Below are positions 8,898 through 19,665 of a DNA stretch of 64,000 nt, piece by piece. A model generated the notes under the pieces. It searched no databases, was not told the DNA's origin, and saw only the letters and a program-made list of their open reading frames with translations. The stretch covers positions 248,001-312,000 of the forward strand of contig CAVQVM010000011.1 of the NCBI GenBank assembly GCA_963717085.1, read 5' to 3'. The position numbers were made by a program, and so were the translations under genes. The number at the start of each line of letters is the position of its first letter. The stretch's first letter is position 1. Source of the DNA: DASQUK01 sp963717085. Lineage in GTDB: Bacteria; Actinomycetota; Acidimicrobiia; Acidimicrobiales; VFJN01.

Positions 8898-9404
8898 GTG
8901 TCACACCAGCTCCGCTACGACCCGGTCGAGGCATCGCGCCAGCGGTGGATCGAACAGGGCTGGGACGAGAGCGCGCCGGGCATGGCCGCCGTCGTCTCGG
9001 TCATGCGGGCCGAGCAGATCTTCCTCCACCGGGCAACCGGGATCCTGCGTCCGCTCGGCCTGACGTTCGCCCGGTACCAGGTGCTCGGGATGCTGCGCTG
9101 GACGGGTCCGCTGACCCTCGGCGCGATCGGCCACCGGCTCTGGATCACGCCGGCGACGGTGACCAGCGCGATCGATCGACTGGAGGCGGCGGGTCTGTGC
9201 CGCCGCGCCTCCCACCCTCGGGACGCCCGCGCCACGCTCGTCGAGATCACCGCCAAGGGACGACGCCTGTTCGACCGCTCGGTCGAGAAGCTGAACGCCG
9301 ACCTGTTCGGCACGGTCGGCCTCGCGGAGGAGGAGCTCGACCTGCTCGTCGGGCTCATCAGGAAGATCCGTGCCGGCGAGGGCGACGTCGTCGAGCTGAG
9401 CTGA
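8898..9404 (+). CDS. MarR family transcriptional regulator
   Basis: A 168-residue winged-helix protein. The DNA-binding core reads LTLGAIGHRLWITPATVTSAIDRLEAAGL, followed by the wing RASHPRDARATLVEITAKGRRLF, the classic MarR arrangement. The chosen start is the GTG at 8898 (VSHQLRYDP...), because the upstream frame is low-complexity and covers the repeat at 8746-8810. A repressor of the neighbouring catabolic operon is plausible: the gene's own promoter region and the operon promoter share the same sequence. The ligand is unknown. Confidence 0.85.
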   Translation: MSHQLRYDPVEASRQRWIEQGWDESAPGMAAVVSVMRAEQIFLHRATGILRPLGLTFARYQVLGMLRWTGPLTLGAIGHRLWITPATVTSAIDRLEAAGLCRRASHPRDARATLVEITAKGRRLFDRSVEKLNADLFGTVGLAEEELDLLVGLIRKIRAGEGDVVELS

Positions 9405-9458
9405 CGCCACGCCTGCTCCGCCGGTCGGCGGTGCTGACCAGGACGGACGGGTCGGGCC

Positions 9459-10097
9459 TCAGGCGCCGGGCGCGCGCCCCTCCCGGACGGCGTCATGAAG
9501 CAGGCCGATGACCCAGGCGATGCCGGCGATGGCCTCGTCTCGATCGAGCTCCCAGTCCACCGCTAGGCGCTCGTAGACCGCCACACCCCAGAGCACGTCG
9601 AACATCGCCGCCGCCACGGAGCGATCCGCCTCGGTCCACCCCGCCGTATGGGGTCCCAGCGCCCGTAGGAGCGCCTCCCGCTGGCGCCGGCCAGCGGCGG
9701 TGAGGGTCGGGTCCAGCGGAGCGTGCCGCTCGAGCGGGTGCGAGGCGACGGCCGTGACGATGCGGCCGGCCACGTCGGCGATGCCTTCGAGCTGCAGCCG
9801 GTCGAGGTCGATGCCGGCCCGCTGCTCGAGGCGGTGCATGACGGCGTCGCGCAGCCCGCGCTCGTTTGCGAGGTGGCGGTAGACGGTGCGCTCGTTCACG
9901 CCCGCTCGCTTGGCCACGGCACGCACGGTGAGGCCGCGCCAGTCCCGGATCGCCGACGCACCGAGGAGCTCGCACCCGGCGGTCACGATCCGATCACGGG
10001 TCTCGGACGCCCGCTGCTGGCGCAGCGTGCTGTCGTAACGGCGGCGTGCCGGCGCCGATTCGGGGCTCGGCGCCTCGCTCGCGCGCATCGCTCCCAT
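9459..10097 (-). CDS. TetR family transcriptional regulator
   Basis: A 212-residue regulator with an N-terminal TetR helix-turn-helix (ETRDRIVTAGCELL ... LTVRAVAKRAGVNERTVYRHLANERGL) and an all-helical ligand domain. The start chosen is ATG 10097 with AGGAAC just upstream; an upstream in-frame ATG at 10127 is possible. It lies 40 bp downstream of, and in the same direction as, the cytochrome P450 gene, suggesting co-transcription and control of the P450. Confidence 0.85.
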   Translation of the reverse strand: MGAMRASEAPSPESAPARRRYDSTLRQQRASETRDRIVTAGCELLGASAIRDWRGLTVRAVAKRAGVNERTVYRHLANERGLRDAVMHRLEQRAGIDLDRLQLEGIADVAGRIVTAVASHPLERHAPLDPTLTAAGRRQREALLRALGPHTAGWTEADRSVAAAMFDVLWGVAVYERLAVDWELDRDEAIAGIAWVIGLLHDAVREGRAPGA

Positions 10098-10136
10098 GTT
10101 CCTAGGCCCCGGCCACCTGGCCGCCACGCGAGCCGG

Positions 10137-11333
10137 TCACGGTGTGCGCACCGGCAGCCTGTCCCAACCTCGGACCGTGGAGGTCGGGGCCAGCGTGGCG
10201 CCCTCCCAGTCGACGTCCCACTCGGGGAAGCGCTCGAGCACCTCCTCGAGGGCCACCCGCCCTTCGAGGCGAGCCAGCGCGGCACCGAGGCAGTAATGCG
10301 TCCCGAAACCAAATGTGAGGTGCGAGCAGTTGCTGCGGTGGATGTCGAACGTGTCGCCGTTCGGGTTCTTGCGGTCGTCCCGGTTGGCGGAGCCGATGAG
10401 GCAGAGGAGGGCGCTGCGGGCCGGCACCGTCTGGCCCTGGATCTCTGCGTCCTTGGCGACGTAGCGCCCCACGTGGGGGGCTGGGGGCTCGAAGCGGAGG
10501 AGCTCCTCGATGGCGCCCGGGATGAGCGCGTGGTCATCGACCAGCTCGCGGCGCTGGTCGGGGTGCTCGGCCAGGACCTTCCCGGCCCAACCGATCAGCC
10601 GGGTCGTGGTCTCGTTGCCGGCACCCGACACCACCGTGATGTACGTGAGCAGCTCGTCACGGCGCAGGCGACGGACGGTGCCCGTCTCGTCCTCGAACTC
10701 GGCGTTGAGGAGGTCGGTCATGATGTCGTCGGACGGGTGCTCGGCCCGCCAGTCGATGTAGTCGGCGAACTGCTCCCCGTTGGCGAAGTCCTCCGACACC
10801 TGCATTGGCTGGCCGGCCTCCGTGCGGAGGTTCTCGTCGACGCGGTCGCGGATCCTCGGCTGATCCTCCTCCGGAATCCCCAACAGCATCCCGATCACCC
10901 GCATAGGCATCTGCGCCCCGAGATCGGCGACGAAGTCGAAGCCACCGGCGCCGACGAACGGATCCAGGCTCCGGGCGCAGAGCTCGCGGATCCTCGGCTC
11001 GAGCGCGGCCACCTTCTTGGGTGTGAACACCCGTGACAGCAGGCTGCGATGGATGGTGTGGGTCGGCGGGTCCTCGAAGATGACCACCCCGGGAGGCATC
11101 TCGATGTTGGCCTTGATCAGCTCGAGGATCCCGCCCCGGCCCGAGATGAACGTGTCCCGCTCGACGAGGCCGCGCTCGACGTCCTCGAAACGGCTCACCG
11201 CGTAGAAGTCGTGCGGCTCGTTGTAGTAAAGCGGTGCCTCCTCCCGCAGCCGGCGGAAGACGGGGTACGGATCCCGGTCGATGTCGACGTCGTACGGGTC
11301 GTAGTAGACGTCCCTCGCCGTGCTTGTCGTCAC
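10137..11333 (-). CDS. Cytochrome P450
   Basis: A soluble 398-residue bacterial P450. The oxygen-binding I-helix reads SGAGNETTTRLIG, the K-helix ExxR motif is EELLRFEPP, and the haem-binding loop is FGFGTHYCLGAALAR with the axial Cys. Bacterial P450s hydroxylate steroids, terpenoids, fatty acids or natural products using a ferredoxin and reductase; no dedicated ferredoxin is adjacent. The start is GTG 11333 with AGGGG upstream. Together with the nearby KstD-like dehydrogenase, CoA-transferase and crotonase, it fits catabolism of a lipid-like or cyclic substrate (inference). Confidence 0.92.
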   Translation of the reverse strand: MTTSTARDVYYDPYDVDIDRDPYPVFRRLREEAPLYYNEPHDFYAVSRFEDVERGLVERDTFISGRGGILELIKANIEMPPGVVIFEDPPTHTIHRSLLSRVFTPKKVAALEPRIRELCARSLDPFVGAGGFDFVADLGAQMPMRVIGMLLGIPEEDQPRIRDRVDENLRTEAGQPMQVSEDFANGEQFADYIDWRAEHPSDDIMTDLLNAEFEDETGTVRRLRRDELLTYITVVSGAGNETTTRLIGWAGKVLAEHPDQRRELVDDHALIPGAIEELLRFEPPAPHVGRYVAKDAEIQGQTVPARSALLCLIGSANRDDRKNPNGDTFDIHRSNCSHLTFGFGTHYCLGAALARLEGRVALEEVLERFPEWDVDWEGATLAPTSTVRGWDRLPVRTP

Positions 11334-11405
11334 CCGCGGCCCCTCGGTGAATTCGTGTCAGAACCGTGGCATGAAATGTCCGAACGCGTCAAGATCGCGG
11401 GATGG

Positions 11406-12101
11406 TCATCCCGGTCGCGACGCTCGGAGCTGCTGGGCGCCCGCCACGGCGGTCGGTGGCAGAAGTTGGTCGATGAGGATCTCCGTCAGCCATCTCTCAT
11501 ACCGTTCGGGCCGCCAGCCTCTGTCTACAACGAGGAGCCGGTAGACCTCGGGGGACATGAGTGCGTGGATGATGTCCGCGGCGTCGCGCTCTCGTAGCTC
11601 GGGCCGTAGCGCGTCGGTGCGAGCCAGTGCGCGCGCCACAAGGCGTTGGCCTTGGTGGCGCTGTTGCGTGAGCTCGTCGAGCAGCGCCGCCGCGTCGGGG
11701 TCCGAGGCCGCCGCGCTGACGAGGATGCGGTAGATCGGCGCGGTCCTCGAGTTCACCTGGGCGGTGATTCCGACAAAGCCCGCCAGCTGGTTCTTCGCGT
11801 CTGGGTCGGCGAGGAGCGATCGGACGTGGGGGCGATCCGGCAACGGAACTGCCTCGTCGTCGCCGACGATGGAGACATCGAGCAGGGCCTTGAGGATCCC
11901 GCGCTTGGACGAGAACAGGCGGTACACGGTGGCCGGAGGGACATCCGATAGGGCGCTTATGGCCTCGATCGTCGTGGCCCCGTAGCCGCGTTCGAGGAAC
12001 AGGGTCTGGGCGGCGTCGACGACCGCAGCCCGGGCCAGGCGGGTCCTTGCCTGGCCGCGGTTGGGGTCTGCGGACTTTTTCCTCTTGACTTCGGTCGCCA
12101 C
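11406..12101 (-). CDS. TetR family regulator, divergent from the glyoxalase-fold/UvrA-like operon
   Basis: A 231-residue regulator with a clear TetR DNA-binding domain (RAAVVDAAQTLFLERGYGATTIEAISALSDVPPATVYRLFSSK, residues about 25-70) and a C-terminal helical domain. It starts at GTG 12101; a nearby ATG is out of frame. It faces the VOC/uvrA-like genes across about 95 bp that contain the palindrome ACTCTC-N5-GAGAGT. That layout is standard for a local repressor released by a small molecule. Confidence 0.85.
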   Translation of the reverse strand: MATEVKRKKSADPNRGQARTRLARAAVVDAAQTLFLERGYGATTIEAISALSDVPPATVYRLFSSKRGILKALLDVSIVGDDEAVPLPDRPHVRSLLADPDAKNQLAGFVGITAQVNSRTAPIYRILVSAAASDPDAAALLDELTQQRHQGQRLVARALARTDALRPELRERDAADIIHALMSPEVYRLLVVDRGWRPERYERWLTEILIDQLLPPTAVAGAQQLRASRPG

Positions 12102-12115
12102 CCCATGAGACTACT

Positions 12116-12132
12116 ACTCTCGAACTGAGAGT
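12116..12132. promoter_or_regulatory. Candidate TetR operator (ACTCTC-N5-GAGAGT)
   Basis: A perfect 6-bp inverted repeat with a 5-bp spacer lies between the divergent TetR and VOC genes. A -10-like TACTAT for the rightward genes follows at about 12135. Palindrome size and position fit a TetR-family operator; binding is inferred, not shown. Confidence 0.5.
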
Positions 12133-12195
12133 GCTACTATCAATCTCAAAGGAGACCCACCGGGTCGACCGTGACCCACGACCAGAGGAGTGACC

Positions 12196-12552
12196 ATGAC
12201 CGGCTCTTCCACCCAGGGCATCAAGACCGTGCTCCATCCCGTGACCGACCTGGCGACCACCAAGGCCGTCTACACCGCCCTGCTCGGCGTCTCACCCCAG
12301 ACCGACGAGTCCTACTACGTCGGCTTCGAGGCCGCCGGCCAGCACATCGGGCTGGTGCCGGCGGGTGGACCCCAGACCATGACCTCACCGGTCGCCTACT
12401 GGCACGTGCCCGACATCGAGGCGAAGCTCGCCGAGGTCGCCGCCGCGGGTGCCACCATCAAGGACCCCGCCCACGACGTCGGTGGCGGCCGCCTGGTGGC
12501 CACCGTCACCGACCCCGACGGCAACGTCCTCGGGCTGCTCCAGGACCAATAG
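12196..12552 (+). CDS. VOC (glyoxalase/bleomycin-resistance) superfamily protein
   Basis: A 118-residue single-module VOC protein: KTVLHPVTDLATTKAVYTALLG at the N terminus and DPDGNVLGLLQDQ at the C terminus are the usual opening and closing strands of the βαβββ fold. The start is ATG 12196 with AGGAG at 12186-12190; an in-frame GTG at 12190 is too close to that site. Relatives bind metals and detoxify or sequester antibiotics and aldehydes. It is 37 bp upstream of a UvrA-like gene and shares its TetR-controlled promoter. Confidence 0.85.
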   Translation: MTGSSTQGIKTVLHPVTDLATTKAVYTALLGVSPQTDESYYVGFEAAGQHIGLVPAGGPQTMTSPVAYWHVPDIEAKLAEVAAAGATIKDPAHDVGGGRLVATVTDPDGNVLGLLQDQ

Positions 12553-12589
12553 GTGCCGACCCCCGCCACGCGCTACGGATGGAGACACG

Positions 12590-14977
<2,388 letters not shown>

Positions 14978-15015
14978 CCGAGCGCTCGTCCGGGGAGGGC
15001 TCGCCTCCGCTCCAA

Positions 15016-16062
15016 CTAGACCGCGGGGATGACCTCGTCGTGGATCAGGCGCAGCTGTGTGTCGACGTCGGCCACCCCCTCGATGTCCATCCCCGTGAAC
15101 GCCTTGACGAGGCTGCGGTCGGTGATCGCCAGGATCATGTGGTTCACGCCTGCCGGGGCGATCTCGTCGCGGATCTTGGCCGCGCACTCGGCCGGCGAGC
15201 CCGACACCGACAGCCGCTCGGCCAGCGCCGGCGACGTCAGCTCTACGCCCTTGGCCAGGTCGCCGCCCCCGATGGCGTCGATGATCGGCTTCAGCTCGGC
15301 GGCGTCGACGCCGTTGCGCGCGAGCTGCTCGGCGGGCATCGACGAGGCGTAGATGCCGACCATCGCGCGCGCCGCGTCCTTCGCTTTTGCCGCGTCCGGG
15401 CCGGTGGCGAACACCACCCACGCACCGATGTCGAGCGCGTCGGCGTTCTTGCCGGCCCGCTCGGCGCCGATGCGGAAGTGCTCGACGGCGAAGTCGTACG
15501 CCCCTCTCGTGTAGCTGAGCGCGTGGTGGCAGCCGTCGGACAGCTCACCGGCCGCCTCGAACGACTTCGGCCCGCGCATCGCCCCGATCATCACCGGTAC
15601 GCGCTCCTGCACCGGCCGGGCGAACGTGAACAGCCCGTTGTAGGTGAAGAACTCGCCTGAGAACGTGATCGCGCCGTCATCGAGCAGCGTGCGTATGACG
15701 TGGTGCGCCTCCTTGGTGCGCGACAGCGGCCTGGTCGTCGTCCAGTCGATGCCGTACTGGGCGAGCAGCCCGAAGTTGCCGCTGGAGATCACCGCCTCGG
15801 CGCGCCCACCCGAGAGCTCGTCGAGGGTGGCGATGGACTGGGCGATCAGCGTCGGCTCGCGCAGCACGACCGACGACAGGCTCGGCCCGAAGCGGATGTT
15901 CTCGGTCTGCGTCGCGGCGGCGGCGAACAGCAACCACATGTCCTTGTGCCACGTCTCGTCGGCGGCGTAGCAGGCGTGGAAGCCGAGCTCGTCGGCCAGC
16001 TTGATCGACGCGAGCGACTCCGCCAGCGGGTAGTCGGGCAAGAGGACGTAGCTGTACTTCAC
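15016..16062 (-). CDS. LLM-class flavin/F420-dependent oxidoreductase
   Basis: A 348-residue luciferase-like TIM-barrel protein (KYSYVLLPDYPLAESLASIKLADELGF at the N terminus; RVPVMIGAMRGPKSFEAAGELSDG mid-protein). It resembles methylene-tetrahydromethanopterin-reductase-like F420 enzymes. It is last in an operon: its ATG overlaps the stop of the 111-residue protein upstream by 4 bases. F420 rather than FMN is inferred from the family and from an actinobacterial host with an F420-associated DUF2342 gene (43580). Substrate unknown. Confidence 0.85.
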   Translation of the reverse strand: MKYSYVLLPDYPLAESLASIKLADELGFHACYAADETWHKDMWLLFAAAATQTENIRFGPSLSSVVLREPTLIAQSIATLDELSGGRAEAVISSGNFGLLAQYGIDWTTTRPLSRTKEAHHVIRTLLDDGAITFSGEFFTYNGLFTFARPVQERVPVMIGAMRGPKSFEAAGELSDGCHHALSYTRGAYDFAVEHFRIGAERAGKNADALDIGAWVVFATGPDAAKAKDAARAMVGIYASSMPAEQLARNGVDAAELKPIIDAIGGGDLAKGVELTSPALAERLSVSGSPAECAAKIRDEIAPAGVNHMILAITDRSLVKAFTGMDIEGVADVDTQLRLIHDEVIPAV

Positions 16063-16394
16063 GGTGATCCTCCCTCACTCTGGATCGCATCGGGTGCTTC
16101 GGTGGTTCCGGTGGGGGGTTCAGCGTCGAGCTCGGCGAGGAGCTCGGCGCCCGACACGACGCGCTCGGCGAAGTGTCGATGCATCCACGCCAGGTGGTCG
16201 TGACGGCTGTGCATGATCCGCAACGTGTCCCAGTTGGGGAACGTCTGCTGGAGCACCCACCGCTCCATCAGGCGGGGATCGACCTCGTAGACGTGCTCGA
16301 AGCGGGTGATCGCCACGTCGCTCGCCCGCGCCGCCGGCGGCGGCGTCGTCTGCTCGGCGTGGCGGTAGCCGATCGGGCCGTTCGGGCCGGCCAT
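16059..16394 (-). CDS. Small hypothetical protein between FAD oxidase and LLM oxidoreductase
   Basis: A 111-residue protein not assigned to a family. The centre is rich in aromatic residues and histidines (RWVLQQTFPNWDTLRIMHSRHDHLAWMHRHFAERV), which could bind a metal or haem, but this is only a visual impression. It is coupled on both sides: its ATG overlaps the FAD-oxidase stop (TGATG) and its stop overlaps the LLM start (ATGA). Such strict coupling suggests it works with its neighbours, perhaps as a subunit or chaperone. Confidence 0.75.
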   Translation of the reverse strand: MAGPNGPIGYRHAEQTTPPPAARASDVAITRFEHVYEVDPRLMERWVLQQTFPNWDTLRIMHSRHDHLAWMHRHFAERVVSGAELLAELDAEPPTGTTEAPDAIQSEGGSP

Positions 16395-17902
16395 CACCGA
16401 CCACCTCCCTCATACGCCCTGTCGAGGCCGTACTTGCCGGGGTTCATGATGTTGTTCGGGTCGAGCAACCGCTTGACGTCGAGCATCACGCCGTAGCCGC
16501 GCCCGAGCTCCTCGGGCACCAGATCGACCTCGCCCTCCCGGCACGACCCGTGGCAGGCACTGATCGAGCCGCGGTAGCGCAGCGTCACCGCTGCGATGTC
16601 CCGCTTGGCCTGCACCCACAGCCGCCATGCCTCCTCACCGAGCTGCTGCTCCCAGATCCCGACGTCGATCTCGGTGAGGTAGTCGATGCCGGTCGCCCCG
16701 TTGGTGTAGGCGAACATCCCCCAGTCGTCGAAGACGTCGGTGCGCCGACGCAGCTCGGTGACAATGGCGTGCCACTCCCGCGTGACGGCGGGCAGGTTGG
16801 TGTGGCTGATCGAGGCGTCCTCGCAGTGCCAGCTCATCGGCACGACCTGACCCGAGCGGGTGCGACCGTGCAGCGGCGTCGCGTAGCGGTCGTGGCGCGC
16901 GGCCCAGTCGCCCTCGGAGATCTCGTCGCCGAGGTAGCGTCCGCCGTGCTCGCGGGCGATGCGCAGGAGGCGCTTGCCGCCGACGCGCACCTCGTCCTCC
17001 CACCCGTACAGCGCCGTGCACACCAGCGCCTTCACGTCCGATGGCTGGGGGATGTAGGCCTCGTCATCGCGGCGCAGGTAGGCGACCTTCCACTCGTCGA
17101 ACAGCACGGCCCCGGCGAAGGTGGCGACGCCGGCCCGGGCGAGCGCGCCGACGCAGCGGTGGGCGCTGTCGTAGTCACTGAAGGCGAAGAACGGCGACAG
17201 CTCCGCCTCCGGCTTCGGGAACAGCTTGAGCGTCGCCCGGGTGGCGATCCCGAGCGTGCCCTGGTGACCCATGAACAGGTGCTTGAGCTGGTAGCCGCTC
17301 GAGCTGCGGGTGATGTTTCCGCCGATGCCGTCGCCGACGTGCATCACCTCGCCCGTCGGCAGGACGTGGTCGAAGCTGAGCACGAGGTCGCGGGTGTGCC
17401 CGTAGCGCGACCCGATCAGCGACCAGCCGCTCGTGCCGATCCGCCCCCCGACGAGGGAGCACGGGTACGACGCCGGGTTGTCCGGGTAGATCAGCCCGTG
17501 CCGGCCGAGGACCTCGTTGAGCTTGAGCATGTTGATGCCGACGCCGACGGTGCAGGTGCGGTTGTCGAGGTCGATCTCGTGGATCTGGTTCATCCGCTTG
17601 ACGTCGACGAGGATCCCGTGGCGCAGCGGCACGGCGCCGTCGGTCAGCCCCGTGCCGCCGTCGCGGGGCACGATCGGCACGGCCAGCTCGTTGGCGAGGC
17701 GGACGACTGTGACGACGTCGTCGGTCGACTCGGGCAGCACGACGACGTCGGGGACGTGCTCGGACCACCGGTGCACCGGGAACGGGGCGGGCGTTCTCGC
17801 CCGGTTGAATCGGTCGGCCTTCGATGTCAGCACCTGGTCGGCGCGCAGGACGCCCTGCAGCCGGCTGACGAGGTGGTCGAGAGCGTCGGCGGTGAGGCTC
17901 AT
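16394..17902 (-). CDS. FAD-linked oxidase (GlcD / vanillyl-alcohol-oxidase superfamily)
   Basis: A 502-residue PCMH-type flavoprotein. The FAD domain shows PDVVVLPESTDDVVTVVRLANE, the pyrophosphate-binding PRDGGTGLTDGAVP and NITRSSSGYQLKHLFMGHQGTLGIATRATL. The C-terminal cap ends with DVKRLLDPNNIMNPGKYG, which is typical of glycolate/D-lactate oxidases and alkyl-DHAP-synthase-like proteins. It pairs with the upstream Fe-S protein, as GlcD pairs with GlcF, so a 2-hydroxyacid or similar dehydrogenase passing electrons to the Fe-S partner is likely. Its ATG at 17902 overlaps the stop of a 44-codon micro-ORF. Confidence 0.88.
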   Translation of the reverse strand: MSLTADALDHLVSRLQGVLRADQVLTSKADRFNRARTPAPFPVHRWSEHVPDVVVLPESTDDVVTVVRLANELAVPIVPRDGGTGLTDGAVPLRHGILVDVKRMNQIHEIDLDNRTCTVGVGINMLKLNEVLGRHGLIYPDNPASYPCSLVGGRIGTSGWSLIGSRYGHTRDLVLSFDHVLPTGEVMHVGDGIGGNITRSSSGYQLKHLFMGHQGTLGIATRATLKLFPKPEAELSPFFAFSDYDSAHRCVGALARAGVATFAGAVLFDEWKVAYLRRDDEAYIPQPSDVKALVCTALYGWEDEVRVGGKRLLRIAREHGGRYLGDEISEGDWAARHDRYATPLHGRTRSGQVVPMSWHCEDASISHTNLPAVTREWHAIVTELRRRTDVFDDWGMFAYTNGATGIDYLTEIDVGIWEQQLGEEAWRLWVQAKRDIAAVTLRYRGSISACHGSCREGEVDLVPEELGRGYGVMLDVKRLLDPNNIMNPGKYGLDRAYEGGGR

Positions 17903-18033
17903 TGCTTCCCGCTCTTGCTGCTTCGCAGCGGGCCGCTCGGGCTGTCGACGTGTTTTCTCCCGCTCCCACGGCCGCTCGGGCCGGGCTCGCTCTCACCTTG
18001 CTTCCCCGTCACCCTCGACGGACGCTCGCTCAT
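17899..18033 (-). CDS. Coupled micro-ORF (44 aa) on a dispersed intergenic repeat, copy 1
   Basis: Between the Fe-S and FAD-oxidase genes there is an open frame starting at an ATG inside the Fe-S stop (ATGA) and ending at a TGA that overlaps the FAD-oxidase ATG (again ATGA). The product is Ser/Gly/Arg-rich and ends SPSGPLRSSKSGKQ. The DNA is closely related to 47252-47398 (shared AGCCCGAGCGGCCCGCTGCG block, the following AAGCAGCA, and AGCAATGAG at the end) and to the element at 38170-38369. ATGAGC occurs at both ends. It may be a translated spacer rather than a functional peptide. Confidence 0.6.
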   Translation of the reverse strand: MSERPSRVTGKQGESEPGPSGRGSGRKHVDSPSGPLRSSKSGKQ

Positions 18034-19370
18034 CGCCCGGTGCCCGCGTCGCCGCCGACGTCGATCCCCAGCGACTCGGCGAGCAGCTCGTGGAGGTCGA
18101 CGACGTCGATGCTCGCCTCGGCGCCCGCCGCGGTGAGCGGGCGCTCGGACCACGGGCAGGCGCTGACGAGCGTGTCGACGTCGAGCGTTGCGGCGTGCTC
18201 GATGCGCCGGGCGCTGATCGCAGCAGTCAGCTCCGGCTTCTCGATGGCCAGCCCGCCGCCGGCACCCGAGCAGTACGACCACTGGGTGACCCGGTCGACG
18301 TCGTGGAAGGTCAGCCCGGGGATGGCCCGCAGGATCTCGCGCGGCTCGCGCCAGATCCCCTTGCGCTTGTTCAGCCGGCACGGGTCGTGATACGTGACGG
18401 TGCGCTCGATCGGGACGTCGGGGCGCAGCCGGCCGTCGCCCAGCATCTCGGCGAACAGCTCGACGACGAGCACGACCTCGATGTCGAAGTCGTCGCCGAA
18501 GTAGCGCGGGTAGTCCTCGGTGAAGCTGATGTAGTCGTGGGGGTCGAGCACGAGCACCCGGCGGGCGCCAGTGGCGCGCCAATCGGCGAGGTTGTGCTCG
18601 GCGAAGCGGCGGGCCTGGTCGGTGTAGCCCATCTCGGCTGCCGGGCCGCCACAGCACCACTGCTCTGCCATCAGCCCGAACTCGTAGCCGGCGCGCTGGA
18701 GGATCTGGGCCACCGCCCGCGGCACCGAGGTGCGGTAGAAAGCGGCCTCGCAGTCGACGAACAGGATCGACTCGCCGCCGATCGGCAGGTCGAGGCCGTC
18801 GGCCCAGTCGCGGACGTGCTCCTGGCTCACCGGCGTGTCGCCAAGCACGGGCTCGTGGGTTCGCTCGCCGGTCGACGCGTTCCAGCGCTGCCACGCCGGC
18901 TGGTGGACGCCCTCGTCGACGGCGAGCGCGCGCATCGCCTTGACGACGTCGACGGTACGGGTGCGGAAGCGGTAGAAGTCCCCGGTGAACAGCGTGTTCG
19001 GGCAGCGGAGCTCGCACGCCCCGCACTGCGTGCAGTTGACGTAGTCGGCGGCCACGTCGGCCACGTCGAGGTGGCCGCGCTCCATCGCCACGACGTTGGC
19101 GTGGAACGCCGTCGGCGACCACGACTCGTTGCGCGTGACCTGCACGACCGGGCACACCTCGCGGCAGAACTTGTGGCCGGAGGAGAAGCAGTTGTAGGAG
19201 CCGTTGTGCCACTCTGCGAGGAACTCCACCGTGCGCTCGTCGCGTCCCGGCGCCGCCGGCGGGGCGACCGCCACGGTGTCCGGCTGGGCGTCCCACGGCT
19301 CGCCGCCGTCCCCCGATCCGGGCGTGTACGGCTCGGCCAACGACCGTCGCTGGTCGTCCGTCTCCGTCAT
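18030..19370 (-). CDS. (Fe-S)-binding oxidoreductase subunit, GlcF/CCG-domain type
   Basis: A 446-residue protein with two ferredoxin-like cysteine clusters near the N terminus (NCFSSGHKFCREVCPV; VNCTQCGACELRCPN) and a C-terminal pair of cysteine-rich CCG modules (QWCCGGPAAEMG; HDPCRLNKRKG and YCSGAGGG), as in GlcF, LutA and HdrB-like proteins. It should relay electrons from the downstream FAD oxidase to quinone or another acceptor. The start is ATG 19370 (MTETDD); an in-frame codon at 19394 adds eight residues. First gene of the operon. Confidence 0.88.
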   Translation of the reverse strand: MTETDDQRRSLAEPYTPGSGDGGEPWDAQPDTVAVAPPAAPGRDERTVEFLAEWHNGSYNCFSSGHKFCREVCPVVQVTRNESWSPTAFHANVVAMERGHLDVADVAADYVNCTQCGACELRCPNTLFTGDFYRFRTRTVDVVKAMRALAVDEGVHQPAWQRWNASTGERTHEPVLGDTPVSQEHVRDWADGLDLPIGGESILFVDCEAAFYRTSVPRAVAQILQRAGYEFGLMAEQWCCGGPAAEMGYTDQARRFAEHNLADWRATGARRVLVLDPHDYISFTEDYPRYFGDDFDIEVVLVVELFAEMLGDGRLRPDVPIERTVTYHDPCRLNKRKGIWREPREILRAIPGLTFHDVDRVTQWSYCSGAGGGLAIEKPELTAAISARRIEHAATLDVDTLVSACPWSERPLTAAGAEASIDVVDLHELLAESLGIDVGGDAGTGR

Positions 19371-19665
19371 GTGCCCCGAACCCCTCGAGAGCAAGACGAG
19401 CCGACCGAGCGCCAGCCCGCGCCCGCCACGGTAGCCCGTCGTCCGTGGCGGCGCGATGGCCTCCTACGGCGGTTCGGGTCGGCACTTGTGGCCCCGCCTA
19501 AACGGGGATCGGGGTCACGGCGCCCGGAGGTCAGGCGCCACTCCCCACGCCGAGGTGACCTACAAGCCGGGATCCAGTGGTCGCGGTGCCGCTGTCAGTT
19601 GCTTCGTGCCCGCAGATAGCGGAACAGAAACCGCCAGGAACCGGCCGAACGGGCCGCCGGGTGTA
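19371..19665. other. Intergenic region, no gene seen
   Basis: About 295 bp between the start of the Fe-S operon and the 3' end of the β-propeller gene. It should hold the promoter of the Fe-S/FAD-oxidase operon. No convincing ORF, tRNA or hairpin was found. Confidence 0.5.
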
